64,000 nucleotides of DNA from Betaproteobacteria bacterium Ga0077526 (GTDB taxonomy: Bacteria > Pseudomonadota > Gammaproteobacteria > Burkholderiales > Ga0077523), in NCBI GenBank assembly GCA_001464765.1, contig LNDV01000008.1:62001-126000 (forward strand), in the 5' to 3' direction. A program made the translations under genes and the position numbers. Shown here piece after piece: positions 7,809 through 17,528 of this stretch (position 1 is the stretch's first letter; every line of letters starts with the position of its first letter). The notes beneath the pieces are model-generated. The model was not told the origin of the DNA. It was given only the letters and a program-made list of their open reading frames with translations, and did no database searches.

Positions 7809-10622
7809 TCAAAGCAACTCGAGTTGCTTGGCGAGCGCTTTCGCATCGCCCGCTTCAGGAAAGTCGGACGCGAGGCGAAGACCTTCGCGCATTTCGTCCT
7901 TGGCCTCCTGGACGCGTCCTGCCTTGTGATACGCGAAGGCCAAGTGGTAGCGTATTTCGCCATCTCGAGGTAATCGCAGTCTGGCTTCTCTCAAGTGCTT
8001 GATGCCCAGTTCGAGATCCCCGGACCGCACGAGGGCCCAACCGGTTGTGTCAAGAATTGCGGGATCCCCTGGAGACAGCGCAAGAGCGCGCTTCGCCACG
8101 GCCAACGCATCCTGGATCTTTCCGTCAAGGAGCAACGATGCAGCTAGGCTGTTGAGCACTGGCGGGTCGTCACCCTTGGCAAGAAGGGATTCAAAGACCT
8201 TTCGTGCCGCGGGATACTGCCCGACTCGAAGATGTGCCTCACCCAGCGCTCGCGCCGCGGCCCGATCACCCGGATGCTGGGCAACCCATCCGCGCATGAA
8301 GTCCAGTCCCTTCGCGGCGTTTCCGCCTCGAAGCTGCGCCGTGAGATAGCGCACCGCGTTGTCCGTGATCGGCTCTTTCGACAGGGCACGCTGGTAACTT
8401 TCGGCGGCTTCGGCAAAGCGACCTGCGCGCATTCGGATGTCCCCAAGGCTGCGGTGGAGACGGGGGAGTTCCGGATTCGACTTGAGGAGAGCCAGCGCAC
8501 GAGTTTCCGCGGCACCTTCCTGACCGAGCGCCTGCTCCACGTCGACCATCAGCACTTTCGCAGGCAGATAGTCTGGGCTTTCCGACAGCGCCTTCTCGAG
8601 GCTGTAGGCGGCGCCACTCGGGTTCCCCGACAGGAGTTGCAACTGCGCGATCTGGTACTGGCGACCCGGATCGAAGTTCGCGAGGCGCGTCATCTTGCCC
8701 AGCAGGTTCTTGGCGCCCGCGCTGTCGCCTGCAGCCACTAGGGCTTTGCCGAGACTGACCAGAGCATCCAGATTCTCCGGGTAGCGCGATTCTGTGGACC
8801 GACCGACCTCGACTGCCTTCGCATAGGCACCCGTATTGACCAGAAAATCGACGAAGTCAGTGGCTAGGACCAGATCGCGGGGATTCGTGTTGTAGGCCTT
8901 TTCCATCCACGCTTGAGCTTCCTTGTTGCGCCCGCGCACGAACTCGAGCTGGGCAGACTCGCGCATGGCCTCCACGGACTTCGGATTGGCCTTGAGAATC
9001 GCTGAAAGCCGAGCGCTCGCGGCATCGAACTTGCGCTCCGCGATATCCAGCTTCGCAAGGTTGAGACGGGCCGGCTCGAACTTGGGATTCGCCGCGGCGG
9101 CTTCCTCGTAGCTGCGCCTCGCAAGAGCGAGATCGCCGGCGGCGCTTCCCGCGGCGCCGAGTGCGTTCAGCAGAAGAGGGTTCGAGGGGGAGCCCTGCAG
9201 AGCCTTCCGCAGCACCGGGATGGCCTTGCGCGGCTCACGCTGCTGCATGAAGGTCATCGCAAGTGCTAGCGCAAGCCCGCTGTTGTCGGGCGACTTGTCC
9301 ACCGCAGTGGTCATTTGCCGGATGCCGGCCGCTGTCTGCCCGCCCTGCACCATGCCCATTCCCAGCCAACCCTGCACTTCGGGGGTGGTCGCCCCCAGAT
9401 CAATCGCGCGCTGGAGCTTGCGGGTCGCGGATTCTGACTTTCCCATTCCCAGGTAGGTCCCGCCGAGCAGCGCCAGCAACTGCGGATCGTCCGGCGTGAT
9501 GCGCTCCACGCTTTCCAGCTGCTTCAGCGCACGATTGAAGTCACGCCTTTCGAGGAACACGGTTCCCAGAAGCTTTCGCGCCGGAAGATGATTCGGTGCG
9601 ACCGCGATGAAGGCCTCCAGATACGCCTGCGCCCGCTCCAGCTGGTTGAGTCCGTGGAACACAGTCCCGGCGAGCAGGAGGAGTTCCGGGGCGCGAATCT
9701 TGAGAAGTTCCGGCGCGGCGGGTGCCAGCAGGTCTCCCGCGACGGTGAGGGCTGCTCGTGCGCCGTCCGCATCACCCTGCTGGGCCAGGTAGACCGCCTT
9801 GAGGTAGTTGGCTCGAGGCTCCTTGGGCGACTCCTTGGACAGGTAAGCGATATCGTCGGCCGCCTCCTTCGAACGCCCGGCATTGATCAGGAGCGACAGT
9901 CGCGCGATGCGTGCATCGACATACTTCGGCTCGATCGCGACGGCGCGCCCGAAGGCGTCGATGGCAGGCGTGAGCGCACCTTGCGCCTGAAGTGTGATGC
10001 CGCGAACGTGCCATGCCTTGGGGTCGTCGGGAGCGATGGCTTGGGCGCGATCCACCATGCGCAAGGCATCGCCAGCACGCCCCCGTGCAACCAGAAGATC
10101 CGCGGCGGACAGCGGTGCTTCCAAAGAGCGAGGATCGAGGCTCATGGCATCTTCGAAGGAACGCATGGCGCCGTCCGGATCGTTGCCTTGGCGCAACGCA
10201 TGACCCCGCAGCACCAGATACTCCGCGCGCACGGCGCCGGACAGCACGTCGCCGTTGAACCGTTCCAGGAATTCGGCTCCCTTGCCCTGCCGCAGAAGAG
10301 CATGCCCGAGCGGGATGGTGACCTCCCCGCGATCGACTCCGAGGCGCAGCGCCTTCTCGAACGCTTCCTGAGCGCCCTCCGGCTGGGAGTCCGCGAGGTA
10401 GACCTTCCCCAGCATCAGCTGTGCGGCAAGCATGCCCGGATCGACCTGGAGGGCATTCTTCAGCTGGACGATCGCGCCCTGGAGATCCTTCTTCTCGAAT
10501 CGGGACGTCGCGTCCTGGTAGAAGGAAACCGCCTTGTCCGAGCCCGCGAGGACCGGGGACTGACTGCCGATAAACAGCGCCGCCGCCAGGAGGCAGGGCA
10601 GGAGAGAGTGGTTCGACCGCAC
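7809..10622 (-). CDS. prsT: PEP-CTERM system TPR-repeat protein (PrsT-type), non-lipidated form
   Basis: The protein has about 937 residues, most of them degenerate TPR units (repeated A..LGxxxLxxGxxxxA patterns). This matches the PrsT family found near exosortase genes, which is thought to act in the periplasm in assembly or export of PEP-CTERM proteins or polysaccharide. The N terminus has a signal sequence (LLPCLLAAALFIGSQ) ending in VLAGS. The family usually has a lipobox cysteine here, but this copy has serine. I chose the GTG at 10622 because GGAG lies 10 bases upstream and the signal peptide follows directly; an ATG at 10751 would add 43 poorly conserved residues. A second paralogue lies at 28912-31692. 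Confidence 0.8.
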   Translation of the reverse strand: MRSNHSLLPCLLAAALFIGSQSPVLAGSDKAVSFYQDATSRFEKKDLQGAIVQLKNALQVDPGMLAAQLMLGKVYLADSQPEGAQEAFEKALRLGVDRGEVTIPLGHALLRQGKGAEFLERFNGDVLSGAVRAEYLVLRGHALRQGNDPDGAMRSFEDAMSLDPRSLEAPLSAADLLVARGRAGDALRMVDRAQAIAPDDPKAWHVRGITLQAQGALTPAIDAFGRAVAIEPKYVDARIARLSLLINAGRSKEAADDIAYLSKESPKEPRANYLKAVYLAQQGDADGARAALTVAGDLLAPAAPELLKIRAPELLLLAGTVFHGLNQLERAQAYLEAFIAVAPNHLPARKLLGTVFLERRDFNRALKQLESVERITPDDPQLLALLGGTYLGMGKSESATRKLQRAIDLGATTPEVQGWLGMGMVQGGQTAAGIRQMTTAVDKSPDNSGLALALAMTFMQQREPRKAIPVLRKALQGSPSNPLLLNALGAAGSAAGDLALARRSYEEAAAANPKFEPARLNLAKLDIAERKFDAASARLSAILKANPKSVEAMRESAQLEFVRGRNKEAQAWMEKAYNTNPRDLVLATDFVDFLVNTGAYAKAVEVGRSTESRYPENLDALVSLGKALVAAGDSAGAKNLLGKMTRLANFDPGRQYQIAQLQLLSGNPSGAAYSLEKALSESPDYLPAKVLMVDVEQALGQEGAAETRALALLKSNPELPRLHRSLGDIRMRAGRFAEAAESYQRALSKEPITDNAVRYLTAQLRGGNAAKGLDFMRGWVAQHPGDRAAARALGEAHLRVGQYPAARKVFESLLAKGDDPPVLNSLAASLLLDGKIQDALAVAKRALALSPGDPAILDTTGWALVRSGDLELGIKHLREARLRLPRDGEIRYHLAFAYHKAGRVQEAKDEMREGLRLASDFPEAGDAKALAKQLELL

Positions 10623-10812
10623 GATGTCTGGGCTCCGGAATCTGAGCGCCAATTTCCTGACGCAAGTGACACGGAACTGTGAACACTGCTGCCGGAACGA
10701 CCACGCGGTCGTCGCCGCACAAAAGGAAATGGCCCCCGGTGCGGGAAGCAACGATCAGACCGTCGCAACCCGCCTCAGCGTGGGGCCATCGAACCGCTAC
10801 TCCAGGGCGGGA

Positions 10813-11613
10813 CTACTGGACTTTCTTGAGGTATTCCTTGGTGAATACCTTGTCCGGGAGATCGACGAGCTTCATGGCTTCGTATTCGAGCGTGGACACG
10901 GTGTCGGCCTTCACGGCGTCGGTCATGACGAGCTTGGTCGGACGCACCCTGCCACCGAGCTGCTTGTAGCTCTCGTAGGTGCACGTTTTCAACAGGCGAT
11001 CCGACAGCGAGTAGAACTCGGCCTTGTGGGGGGCAAACCCGTTCTGCCGGACCCAGTACTTCACCCTCTGGTAGGCCACCCCCCGTTCCGTGGCGGTGAG
11101 ATCGAGCACGAAGTAGGTTTCCTCTCCGATCTTCTCGGTCCCGGCCAGCTTCGCGGCGTAGTCGCCACTAAAGTTTGCCCGCGCGATGTCGCCATTGGAC
11201 ACAACTCCGGTCAGGCGCTGAGCAAGCGACAGGCGGACCGGCTGCGAAACGTTCGGAACGAACAGCCAGAGGTCTCTGCCCTTCATGAGCAGGATCTGCC
11301 CCCGCTCGGAGGCGGGCGCCGTTGTCTGGACGATCGTGTTCTCGTTGCCCTTGGACCAGACTCTGAATTCGCGGACTTCCGTGGCCTGCCCCCCTTCGAC
11401 CGACTTGGCCTTGATCAGGACTTCGAACCCTTGAAGCGGAAACCGGATCTCATCGGCCTTCTTCACGATGGCCGCGGCCTGCTGCTCGTCGCCTTGTGGC
11501 GGACGGGGCTCGTCGTCGTCGGCCGCTCGCCCGCTGAACCAACAAAGCAAAGCCGCAAAACCCCCGATTGCCGCCAATCTGCGCGAGCGGTTCCCAATGC
11601 CTATGTCGTTCAT
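10813..11613 (-). CDS. LolA-like outer-membrane lipoprotein-sorting protein
   Basis: The 266-residue protein has a signal peptide (residues 1 to about 30) and a LolA/LolB-like beta-sheet body. Motifs such as RGQILLMKGRDLWLFVP and the pattern AKLAGTEKIGEETYFVLDLTA are typical of the family annotated as outer membrane lipoprotein-sorting protein. Such periplasmic proteins carry lipids or lipoproteins across the periplasm. It is divergent from the ABC-ATPase gene with only 64 bases between starts, so a shared regulatory region is likely. Pairing with an ABC/FtsX system and a beta-barrel suggests it is the periplasmic shuttle of that exporter. The ribosome site is GAGGG. Confidence 0.8.
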   Translation of the reverse strand: MNDIGIGNRSRRLAAIGGFAALLCWFSGRAADDDEPRPPQGDEQQAAAIVKKADEIRFPLQGFEVLIKAKSVEGGQATEVREFRVWSKGNENTIVQTTAPASERGQILLMKGRDLWLFVPNVSQPVRLSLAQRLTGVVSNGDIARANFSGDYAAKLAGTEKIGEETYFVLDLTATERGVAYQRVKYWVRQNGFAPHKAEFYSLSDRLLKTCTYESYKQLGGRVRPTKLVMTDAVKADTVSTLEYEAMKLVDLPDKVFTKEYLKKVQ

Positions 11614-11677
11614 AATCCCTCGTTTTCTGATGTTTATCGACTTATCATAGCTTCAGTCCTGACCCAAGGCACCCCTC

Positions 11678-12454
11678 ATGACGATCGTAGTGCTAGAGCA
11701 CATAACCAAGGAGTATCGGCTCGGCGAACACATGGTCCGCGCGTTGGATGATGTCACTCTGTCCATCGAAAGCGGGGTGTTTCTGGCGATCGCCGGGCCG
11801 TCCGGCAGCGGTAAGTCTACGTTGCTCAACATCATCGGCTGCATCGATACAGCGTCAAGCGGTCGCATTAGTGTCGCTGGCCACGATGTTAGCGGCCAGA
11901 CTCCCGATCAACTCGCGAGTCTACGGGCTCGCACGATCGGATTTGTATTCCAGACGTTCAACCTTCTCCCGGTACTGACCGCCGCAGAAAATGTCGAATA
12001 CCCGCTCTTGCAGATGCAAGAATTGGACAAGGAAGATCGAAAGGAGCGCGTCCAAGAAATGCTAGAACTTGTTCAACTGGGCAAGTTCGCGAAACATCGT
12101 CCCAACCAGTTGAGCGGAGGCCAACGGCAACGGGTCGCAATCGCCAGGGCCCTGGTTACGAGGCCCGAATTGGTCCTCGCCGACGAACCGACCGCCAATC
12201 TCGATCATAAGACTGGGGAAGGTATCTTGGCCCTGATGCGCGACATCAATCGCAAGCTGAAGACCACGTTCATTTTTTCGACGCACGACAAGAAAGTCAT
12301 CGATTCCGCCGATCGTCTAGTCGGCATAGAGGATGGCACGATTCGTTTGCTGGGAGTTCGCAAAGAGGGGCAGTGGGCCATCACAAACCTCTCGCGCAAA
12401 GGACCCGCACAGCCCGCCAAGAAGTCTCAGTCTGAGGAAGAATCGAATGCCTAG
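11678..12454 (+). CDS. ABC transporter ATP-binding protein (LolD/MacB type)
   Basis: This is the cytoplasmic ATPase of an FtsX-type exporter. Walker A is GPSGSGKST at 40-48, the signature LSGGQ is at 145-149 and Walker B LVLADEP is near 166. The overall pattern ([20 protein letters not shown]) belongs to the LolD/MacB/FtsE group. The C-terminal 30 residues form a charged tail (QSEEESNA) not usual in LolD. The outer-membrane protein gene starts inside its last codons (8-base overlap), and two permeases follow, so all four genes are probably one operon. Confidence 0.92.
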   Translation: MTIVVLEHITKEYRLGEHMVRALDDVTLSIESGVFLAIAGPSGSGKSTLLNIIGCIDTASSGRISVAGHDVSGQTPDQLASLRARTIGFVFQTFNLLPVLTAAENVEYPLLQMQELDKEDRKERVQEMLELVQLGKFAKHRPNQLSGGQRQRVAIARALVTRPELVLADEPTANLDHKTGEGILALMRDINRKLKTTFIFSTHDKKVIDSADRLVGIEDGTIRLLGVRKEGQWAITNLSRKGPAQPAKKSQSEEESNA

Positions 12455-13997
12455 ACGCATTGCATGTTGCCTTGCAGTAGCCCTCGCACTTGGATCTCAG
12501 GTCCACTCGGTGATCGCCGCAGAGGATTCCGACGGAGCGCGACTTCGCATCGAGGGGAATGGGGGACCGAACAAGTCGCGAGCCTTGGAGGCTACGCCGA
12601 AGCGCGATGACGGTGTGGCCACGAAAGGTACAGCCGGCGCCGCGCCCATGGAGATCGGCAGCCAGACGACTTCTATCGAAGAAGCGACGCCAATCGGCGC
12701 TTCGGCAGGTAAGGACGAAGGCTTGTTGTCGCTGGGCAAGGAAGGACTTGTTGGCGCGGGGAAAGCGGGCAGCCCCGGATTGAAACTTGCCGGGTTCGTT
12801 CAACAGGAAACCGCCTACACTTATGCTGACCCAGGCCATCTGTCCACAGCGGTAGTTCGCGGGCAGTTTGGCAGTTCCGGCGTGATCAACGACAACTTCA
12901 AGTGGAAGGCGTCTGTCCGAGGTGAGTTCGATCCTGTGTATGCGTGGTCCGACTTCTACCCGGACCAGGCGAGAAACGACCAGCGCTTCTATGCGATCGT
13001 CGGTGAAACCTACGTGGACACTTCGCTGAAGGGATGGGATCTCAGGCTTGGTCGTCAGAACGTAGTCTGGGGCGAGATGGTCGGCTTGTTCTTTGCGGAT
13101 GTAGTAACAGCTAAGGACCTTCGCCACTTTATCCTTCCCTCTTTCGACGTGATTCGGATTCCGCAGTGGGCCGCGCGCGGCGAGTATTTCTTCGGCGAGT
13201 CGCACTTCGAGATCCTGTGGATCCCCTACGCCAGCTACGACCGGATCGGCAAACCCGGATCTGAGTTTTTTCCGTTTCAGGCGTCCCCACCGCCCGGATT
13301 TACCAACGAATTCACTGGCGAGCAGATCCCGGCGAGAAGCATTGCGAACTCCAACGTAGGCGCTCGGTTCTCTACTCTGGCGAATGGCTGGGATCTGTCG
13401 GCCTTCTACTACAAGAGTATGGACAACTCGGCGACGTTCTATCGCGAGATCGTCCCTACCGGCCCCTCGTCCGGAACCATTCGTTACACACCTCGACACG
13501 ATCGTATCTGGCAAGCTGGAGGCACGGTTTCGAAAGACGTTGGGGACGCGATGGTCTTCAAGGCGGAGGCGGTGTACACGTCCGGACGCAGCTTCAATTC
13601 TTCCCGCATCTCACAACCATGGGGCGTGGTTCAGAAAGACACGATCGACTATGCGCTCGGACTGGATCGGACGCTTGCCAACGACGCTCGCGTGAACCTC
13701 CAGTTCTTTCAGCGGATGTATCTCGGCCATGATCCGGCCATGATCCAGGAGCGCCTCGAGAGCGGTGTAACCTTCCTGCTGAACAAGAAGTTCCAGGAGA
13801 AGGTAGAGGGCGAAATTCTATGGATCCAGATACTCAATCGCTGGGAGAATCTCGTTCGACCGCGAGTCAGTTGGAGGCCTGAGCCAAACCTCCGCGTTTC
13901 GTTCGGCATCGACATCTTCTCCGGGCCAGACACGGGGGTGCTCGGGAGGTTCAATAACAGGGATCGAGTGTACGTCGAAACGCGGTATGACTTCTAA
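12447..13997 (+). CDS. Outer-membrane beta-barrel protein (DUF1302-like)
   Basis: The 516-residue protein has a signal peptide (to about residue 25, ending HSVIAA), a low-complexity linker of about 80 residues, and a beta-barrel body. The segment LRLGRQNVVWGEMVGLFFAD resembles the RxGxQxxxWGE pattern of DUF1302-type outer-membrane proteins. The chain ends in YDF, with the terminal Phe expected for Bam-dependent insertion. Alternating aromatic strands run throughout. Its place between the ABC ATPase and its permeases is unusual and suggests an outer-membrane exit or receptor for the transported substrate. It could also be a general porin, but the operon argues against that. Confidence 0.75.
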   Translation: MPRRIACCLAVALALGSQVHSVIAAEDSDGARLRIEGNGGPNKSRALEATPKRDDGVATKGTAGAAPMEIGSQTTSIEEATPIGASAGKDEGLLSLGKEGLVGAGKAGSPGLKLAGFVQQETAYTYADPGHLSTAVVRGQFGSSGVINDNFKWKASVRGEFDPVYAWSDFYPDQARNDQRFYAIVGETYVDTSLKGWDLRLGRQNVVWGEMVGLFFADVVTAKDLRHFILPSFDVIRIPQWAARGEYFFGESHFEILWIPYASYDRIGKPGSEFFPFQASPPPGFTNEFTGEQIPARSIANSNVGARFSTLANGWDLSAFYYKSMDNSATFYREIVPTGPSSGTIRYTPRHDRIWQAGGTVSKDVGDAMVFKAEAVYTSGRSFNSSRISQPWGVVQKDTIDYALGLDRTLANDARVNLQFFQRMYLGHDPAMIQERLESGVTFLLNKKFQEKVEGEILWIQILNRWENLVRPRVSWRPEPNLRVSFGIDIFSGPDTGVLGRFNNRDRVYVETRYDF

Positions 13998-14051
13998 TCG
14001 CGAACGCGTGGGGTGCGCGTGCTCTCATCTCCGTCTTCCCTGCACGAGCGC

Positions 14052-15353
14052 ATGAATCTTCCCGATTGGTTGGGCCGCATCCTTACAGAAGAACGGCGCG
14101 AGGCGCTGCGTCGAGGCACTGCGACCTTGCGCCTCGACCTCTCCCTGGCCGCGAGGAGTGTTCTTCGCCAACGTAGGCGTTCCCTGTTCGGCCTCTTTGC
14201 AGTCGCATTCGGAGTAGCCGCGCTGATGATTGCTGCAGGCTTTTTCGAGTTCAACTACGACAGCATGCGAGAGGGCGTTATCCGATCACGACTAGGTCAC
14301 ATTCAAGCCGTGAAACGAGGATACCTCGAGTCGGGTGCTAGCGACCCCTTCAAGTACATTATTCCGGAAACGTCGGAAGATCGCCTCCTTCTTCAGAGTG
14401 CTCCCTACGTTACGGTTGTAGCCCCACGCCTCTCCTTCAACGGACTCATCAGCAAGGGAGAGTCTACGATCGCTTTTCTCGGGGAAGGGGTCGATCCAGT
14501 GCCGGAAGCAAAGGCCAGCAGTTTCGTCCCGATCGTGGAAGGACGAAACCTTGCGGGACCGGATGTCAGCGAGGTGATTCTTGGAAGGGGCTTAGCGGAG
14601 AATCTTGGGGCGAAGGTTGGAGATAAAGTTGTGCTCCTTGCAACCTCTGCCCGCGGCGCCGTCAACGCGGTCGAGGTTACCGTCTCCGGCATGTTCATAT
14701 CGAGTTCGAAGGCATACGACGACTTCGCTTTGCGGCTTCCGCTCGGAACTGCGCAAGCCCTGCTTCGGACCGAAGGCGTTCACTCGTGGTTGATGGTTCT
14801 GGAGCACACGGATCGTACTGAGTATGTCTTGAAGAAGACTGAACCGAAGATCAAGTCTTCTGAGATCGATCTTGTGCCATGGTACGAAGCGCCGATGGCC
14901 GACTTTTACAACAAGACGGTGGAGCTGTTCTCGAGCCAAGTCGGCATACTCCGCGTTCTGGTGGCGATCATCATCGTTCTGAGCATTTCCAATACGCTCA
15001 TGAACAATGTACGAGAGAGAACAGGCGAGATCGGCACGTGCATGGCTTTGGGTGACACACGCCGTACGGTGCTGCGCCGATTTATCGTTGAGGGGGCGGT
15101 CGTCGGTTTCTTCGGGGGCATCGCCGGCATTGTCCTCGGGCTCGTGCTTGGAGGAGTCGTCTCTTACTATGGAATACCAATGCCCCCCCCTCCCGGGATG
15201 ACGATCGGCTACACCGCGAGAATCTTCATTACGCCAAGAATAGTCTTCGATGCGATGCTCTTGGCAGTAGTTACGGCCTTCCTGGCCGGCATTTTCCCTG
15301 CCTGGAAGGCATCCAGAATGGTCATCACCGATGCTATCCGCCATGGTCGGTAA
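14052..15353 (+). CDS. FtsX-type ABC transporter permease (first)
   Basis: This inner-membrane permease of the MacB/LolC-E class has one N-terminal membrane helix (SLFGLFAVAFGVAALMIAA), a large periplasmic MacB-PCD-like domain, and three C-terminal helices. FtsX-fold features are ERTGEIGTCMALGDTRR and the motif GIPMPPPPGM before the last helices. The start is uncertain: the ATG at 14052 and the GTG at 14013 both have poor ribosome sites. It overlaps the next permease by 23 bases. An 8-C homopolymer (15183-15190) encodes the Pro-rich motif. Confidence 0.86.
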   Translation: MNLPDWLGRILTEERREALRRGTATLRLDLSLAARSVLRQRRRSLFGLFAVAFGVAALMIAAGFFEFNYDSMREGVIRSRLGHIQAVKRGYLESGASDPFKYIIPETSEDRLLLQSAPYVTVVAPRLSFNGLISKGESTIAFLGEGVDPVPEAKASSFVPIVEGRNLAGPDVSEVILGRGLAENLGAKVGDKVVLLATSARGAVNAVEVTVSGMFISSSKAYDDFALRLPLGTAQALLRTEGVHSWLMVLEHTDRTEYVLKKTEPKIKSSEIDLVPWYEAPMADFYNKTVELFSSQVGILRVLVAIIIVLSISNTLMNNVRERTGEIGTCMALGDTRRTVLRRFIVEGAVVGFFGGIAGIVLGLVLGGVVSYYGIPMPPPPGMTIGYTARIFITPRIVFDAMLLAVVTAFLAGIFPAWKASRMVITDAIRHGR

Positions 15354-16602
15354 GCGCCGAACCCGCGCAACACGGCTGCCGCTGGTAACACTGTTCGGCT
15401 TAGCTCGCAGAAACGTCTTTCGCCAAGCCGGTCGAACAGCTACCACGCTTGCTGCGATCGGATTCGGCGTGATGTCCCTCGCCGTTGCTCAGGGGTTCCT
15501 GGAAGACGTGTTCGTCCAACTCGCCGAGGCAATCGTTCACTCACAGTCGGGACACATCCAGCTCGCGCGGCAAGGGTTCTTCGAGCATGGCGCTCACCAG
15601 CCGGAGAAGTATCTCGTAGAAGACCCGGTCGGAGACAAGAAGCGAATCGCGACGATTCCGGAAGTGCAGGATGTAATGGCACGTCTCAGTTTTTCCGGCT
15701 TGCTCAACAACGGTCGCGCGGACCTCTCTGTTATCGGTGAGGGTATCGAGCCCGATGCTGAGAACAGGCTCGGAACTTCGCTGAGGATCGTGGCCGGCCG
15801 CAGGCTGGCTAGCACGGACAAATACGGTGCCGTCGTTGGCAAGGGGGTCGCAAAATCCCTTGGACTGAAGCCGGGCGATCGGGTGGTCGTAGTAATGAGC
15901 ACATCGGACGGTGCGATGAACAGCGTAGAGCTTGAGATCGTGGGTGTCTTTCAAAGCTTTTCCAAGGAATACGACGACCGGGGCGTGAAGATTCCGCTTT
16001 CAGCGGCCCAGACCCTGCTCAACACTACTGGAGCGAGCGCACTCGTCGTTCTTTTGCACGACACTGCGCAGACGCAACGTCTCTCCCATTTGCTGAAGGA
16101 ACGCACTGTCTGGCGCGATCAGGACGTTAGGACTTGGGTTGAGCTCAATGACTTCTATCTCAAGACCGTCGAGCTGTACAAGATGCAGTTCGGCGGCCTC
16201 CAAGTGATCATCTTGGTTATGGTGCTATTGAGCGTCGTCAATGCAGTCAATACCACCGTGTTCGAGCGTGTCTCGGAGTTCGGCACCTTTCGGGCTTTGG
16301 GTAACAGAAACTCGGATGTGCTCAAGATGGTGGTTGCGGAAAACGCGCTTCTGGGGTTGATCGGTGGGGCGCTGGGTGTGGTCGGCGCCATCATCGTTGG
16401 ACAAGTCATTCAGCGGACAGGCGTCCCCATGCCGCCTCCGCCAAACTCGGAACTCGCATACGTAGCTTACGTGCGAGTGACTTGGTTTGCCCTAGCCGGT
16501 GCGCTGGCGGTAGGGTTCACGGCAACAGTGCTTGCTGCATGCGTTCCTGCATGGCGCGTGTCGGTTATCCAAGTTGCCGAGGCTTTGCGGCAGAGCCAAT
16601 GA
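15331..16602 (+). CDS. FtsX-type ABC transporter permease (second)
   Basis: This 423-residue permease is a paralogue of the preceding one, sharing LARRNVFRQ near the N terminus, the periplasmic domain with GHIQLARQGFFEHGA, ERVSEFGTFRALGNR and the motif GVPMPPPPNS. Two different permease subunits with one ATPase give a LolCE-D-like heterodimer. The start overlaps the end of the first permease; ATGs at 15331 and 15343 are both possible. The export substrate is unknown. The neighbouring LolA-like protein and beta-barrel suggest a hydrophobic cargo bound for the outer membrane. Confidence 0.86.
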   Translation: MLSAMVGKRRTRATRLPLVTLFGLARRNVFRQAGRTATTLAAIGFGVMSLAVAQGFLEDVFVQLAEAIVHSQSGHIQLARQGFFEHGAHQPEKYLVEDPVGDKKRIATIPEVQDVMARLSFSGLLNNGRADLSVIGEGIEPDAENRLGTSLRIVAGRRLASTDKYGAVVGKGVAKSLGLKPGDRVVVVMSTSDGAMNSVELEIVGVFQSFSKEYDDRGVKIPLSAAQTLLNTTGASALVVLLHDTAQTQRLSHLLKERTVWRDQDVRTWVELNDFYLKTVELYKMQFGGLQVIILVMVLLSVVNAVNTTVFERVSEFGTFRALGNRNSDVLKMVVAENALLGLIGGALGVVGAIIVGQVIQRTGVPMPPPPNSELAYVAYVRVTWFALAGALAVGFTATVLAACVPAWRVSVIQVAEALRQSQ

Positions 16603-16655
16603 TGCCTTCCGACGCACCACGTTGCCCTCTTGATGCCCGGTAAGGCGGACTACTC

Positions 16656-17471
16656 GTGGATCGCGGTTCATTGAAGGAACGTTATGGTCCGTGGGCCTTG
16701 ATTACCGGAGCGTCTGCCGGTATCGGGCTCGCTTTCGCTCGCCACCTTTCGGCAGAGGGTTTTGACATCGTCATCGTCGCGCGACGCGAGCGTGCGCTTG
16801 CCGAGTGCAAGACTGCTTTGGAACAGGAGTTCGGCAACCGGGTACGTACGATCGCGGCAGACTTGAGCACGGAAGTCGATGTCGATCGTGTAATCCATGA
16901 GACCGAAGACCTCGAAATCGGGTTGTTGATCAACAACGCCGGCGCATATACGGTGGGCGCCGTTCTTGGATCGAAAGCGGAAGAAGCTGAAGCCACGGCG
17001 CGGCTTAACGTCATTGCGCCGCTTCGCTTGACGCTTTCTTTCGGCGCCGCGATGAAGACGCGTAAGCGAGGAGGCATCGTTTTCGTCGCATCCAATTCCG
17101 GATATCAGGCCGTACCCTATTTGGGAGTCTACTCGGCTTCGAAGGCTTTCATGCTTATGCTCGGAGAGTCCATGTACGCAGAAACGACAGGCACGGGGGT
17201 GGATGTCCTGGTCATGTCGCCAGGCCCGACGCGCACGCCCGGAATGAACAGTCTGTCGGGGATAGATTTCAAGAAGATCCCGATGGCGTTCATGAGCCCC
17301 GAATCGGTCGTGATTTCGGGCCTTTGCAAGCTGGGAAAGACGCCTTCGACTGTCATCGGGTTCAAGAACTGGCTGATGATATTCATATGCCAGCGGCTGT
17401 TGTCCCGACGCACGTTGTTGGCCTTTACCCGTTGGACGATGTACAAGGCAGTGGATCCCGATCGCCGTTGA
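16656..17471 (+). CDS. Short-chain dehydrogenase/reductase
   Basis: This is a 271-residue classical SDR with the Rossmann motif TGASAGIG (18-25), NNAG (93-96) and the catalytic Y159 and K163 in YSASK. The organisation resembles the DltE/YqjQ-like ketoreductase group, often found in lipid metabolism. The extra C-terminal hydrophobic and basic segment (NWLMIFICQRLLSRR) may attach it to the membrane. The start is GTG with AAGGCGG upstream. It lies 53 bases after the exporter operon and may be cotranscribed. The substrate cannot be predicted. Confidence 0.85.
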   Translation: MDRGSLKERYGPWALITGASAGIGLAFARHLSAEGFDIVIVARRERALAECKTALEQEFGNRVRTIAADLSTEVDVDRVIHETEDLEIGLLINNAGAYTVGAVLGSKAEEAEATARLNVIAPLRLTLSFGAAMKTRKRGGIVFVASNSGYQAVPYLGVYSASKAFMLMLGESMYAETTGTGVDVLVMSPGPTRTPGMNSLSGIDFKKIPMAFMSPESVVISGLCKLGKTPSTVIGFKNWLMIFICQRLLSRRTLLAFTRWTMYKAVDPDRR

Positions 17472-17528
17472 CGATTCGGGGACGGTCTCCGAGAGGGTTC
17501 GCATAGTTTCTGCAAGGTAAGGGACATC

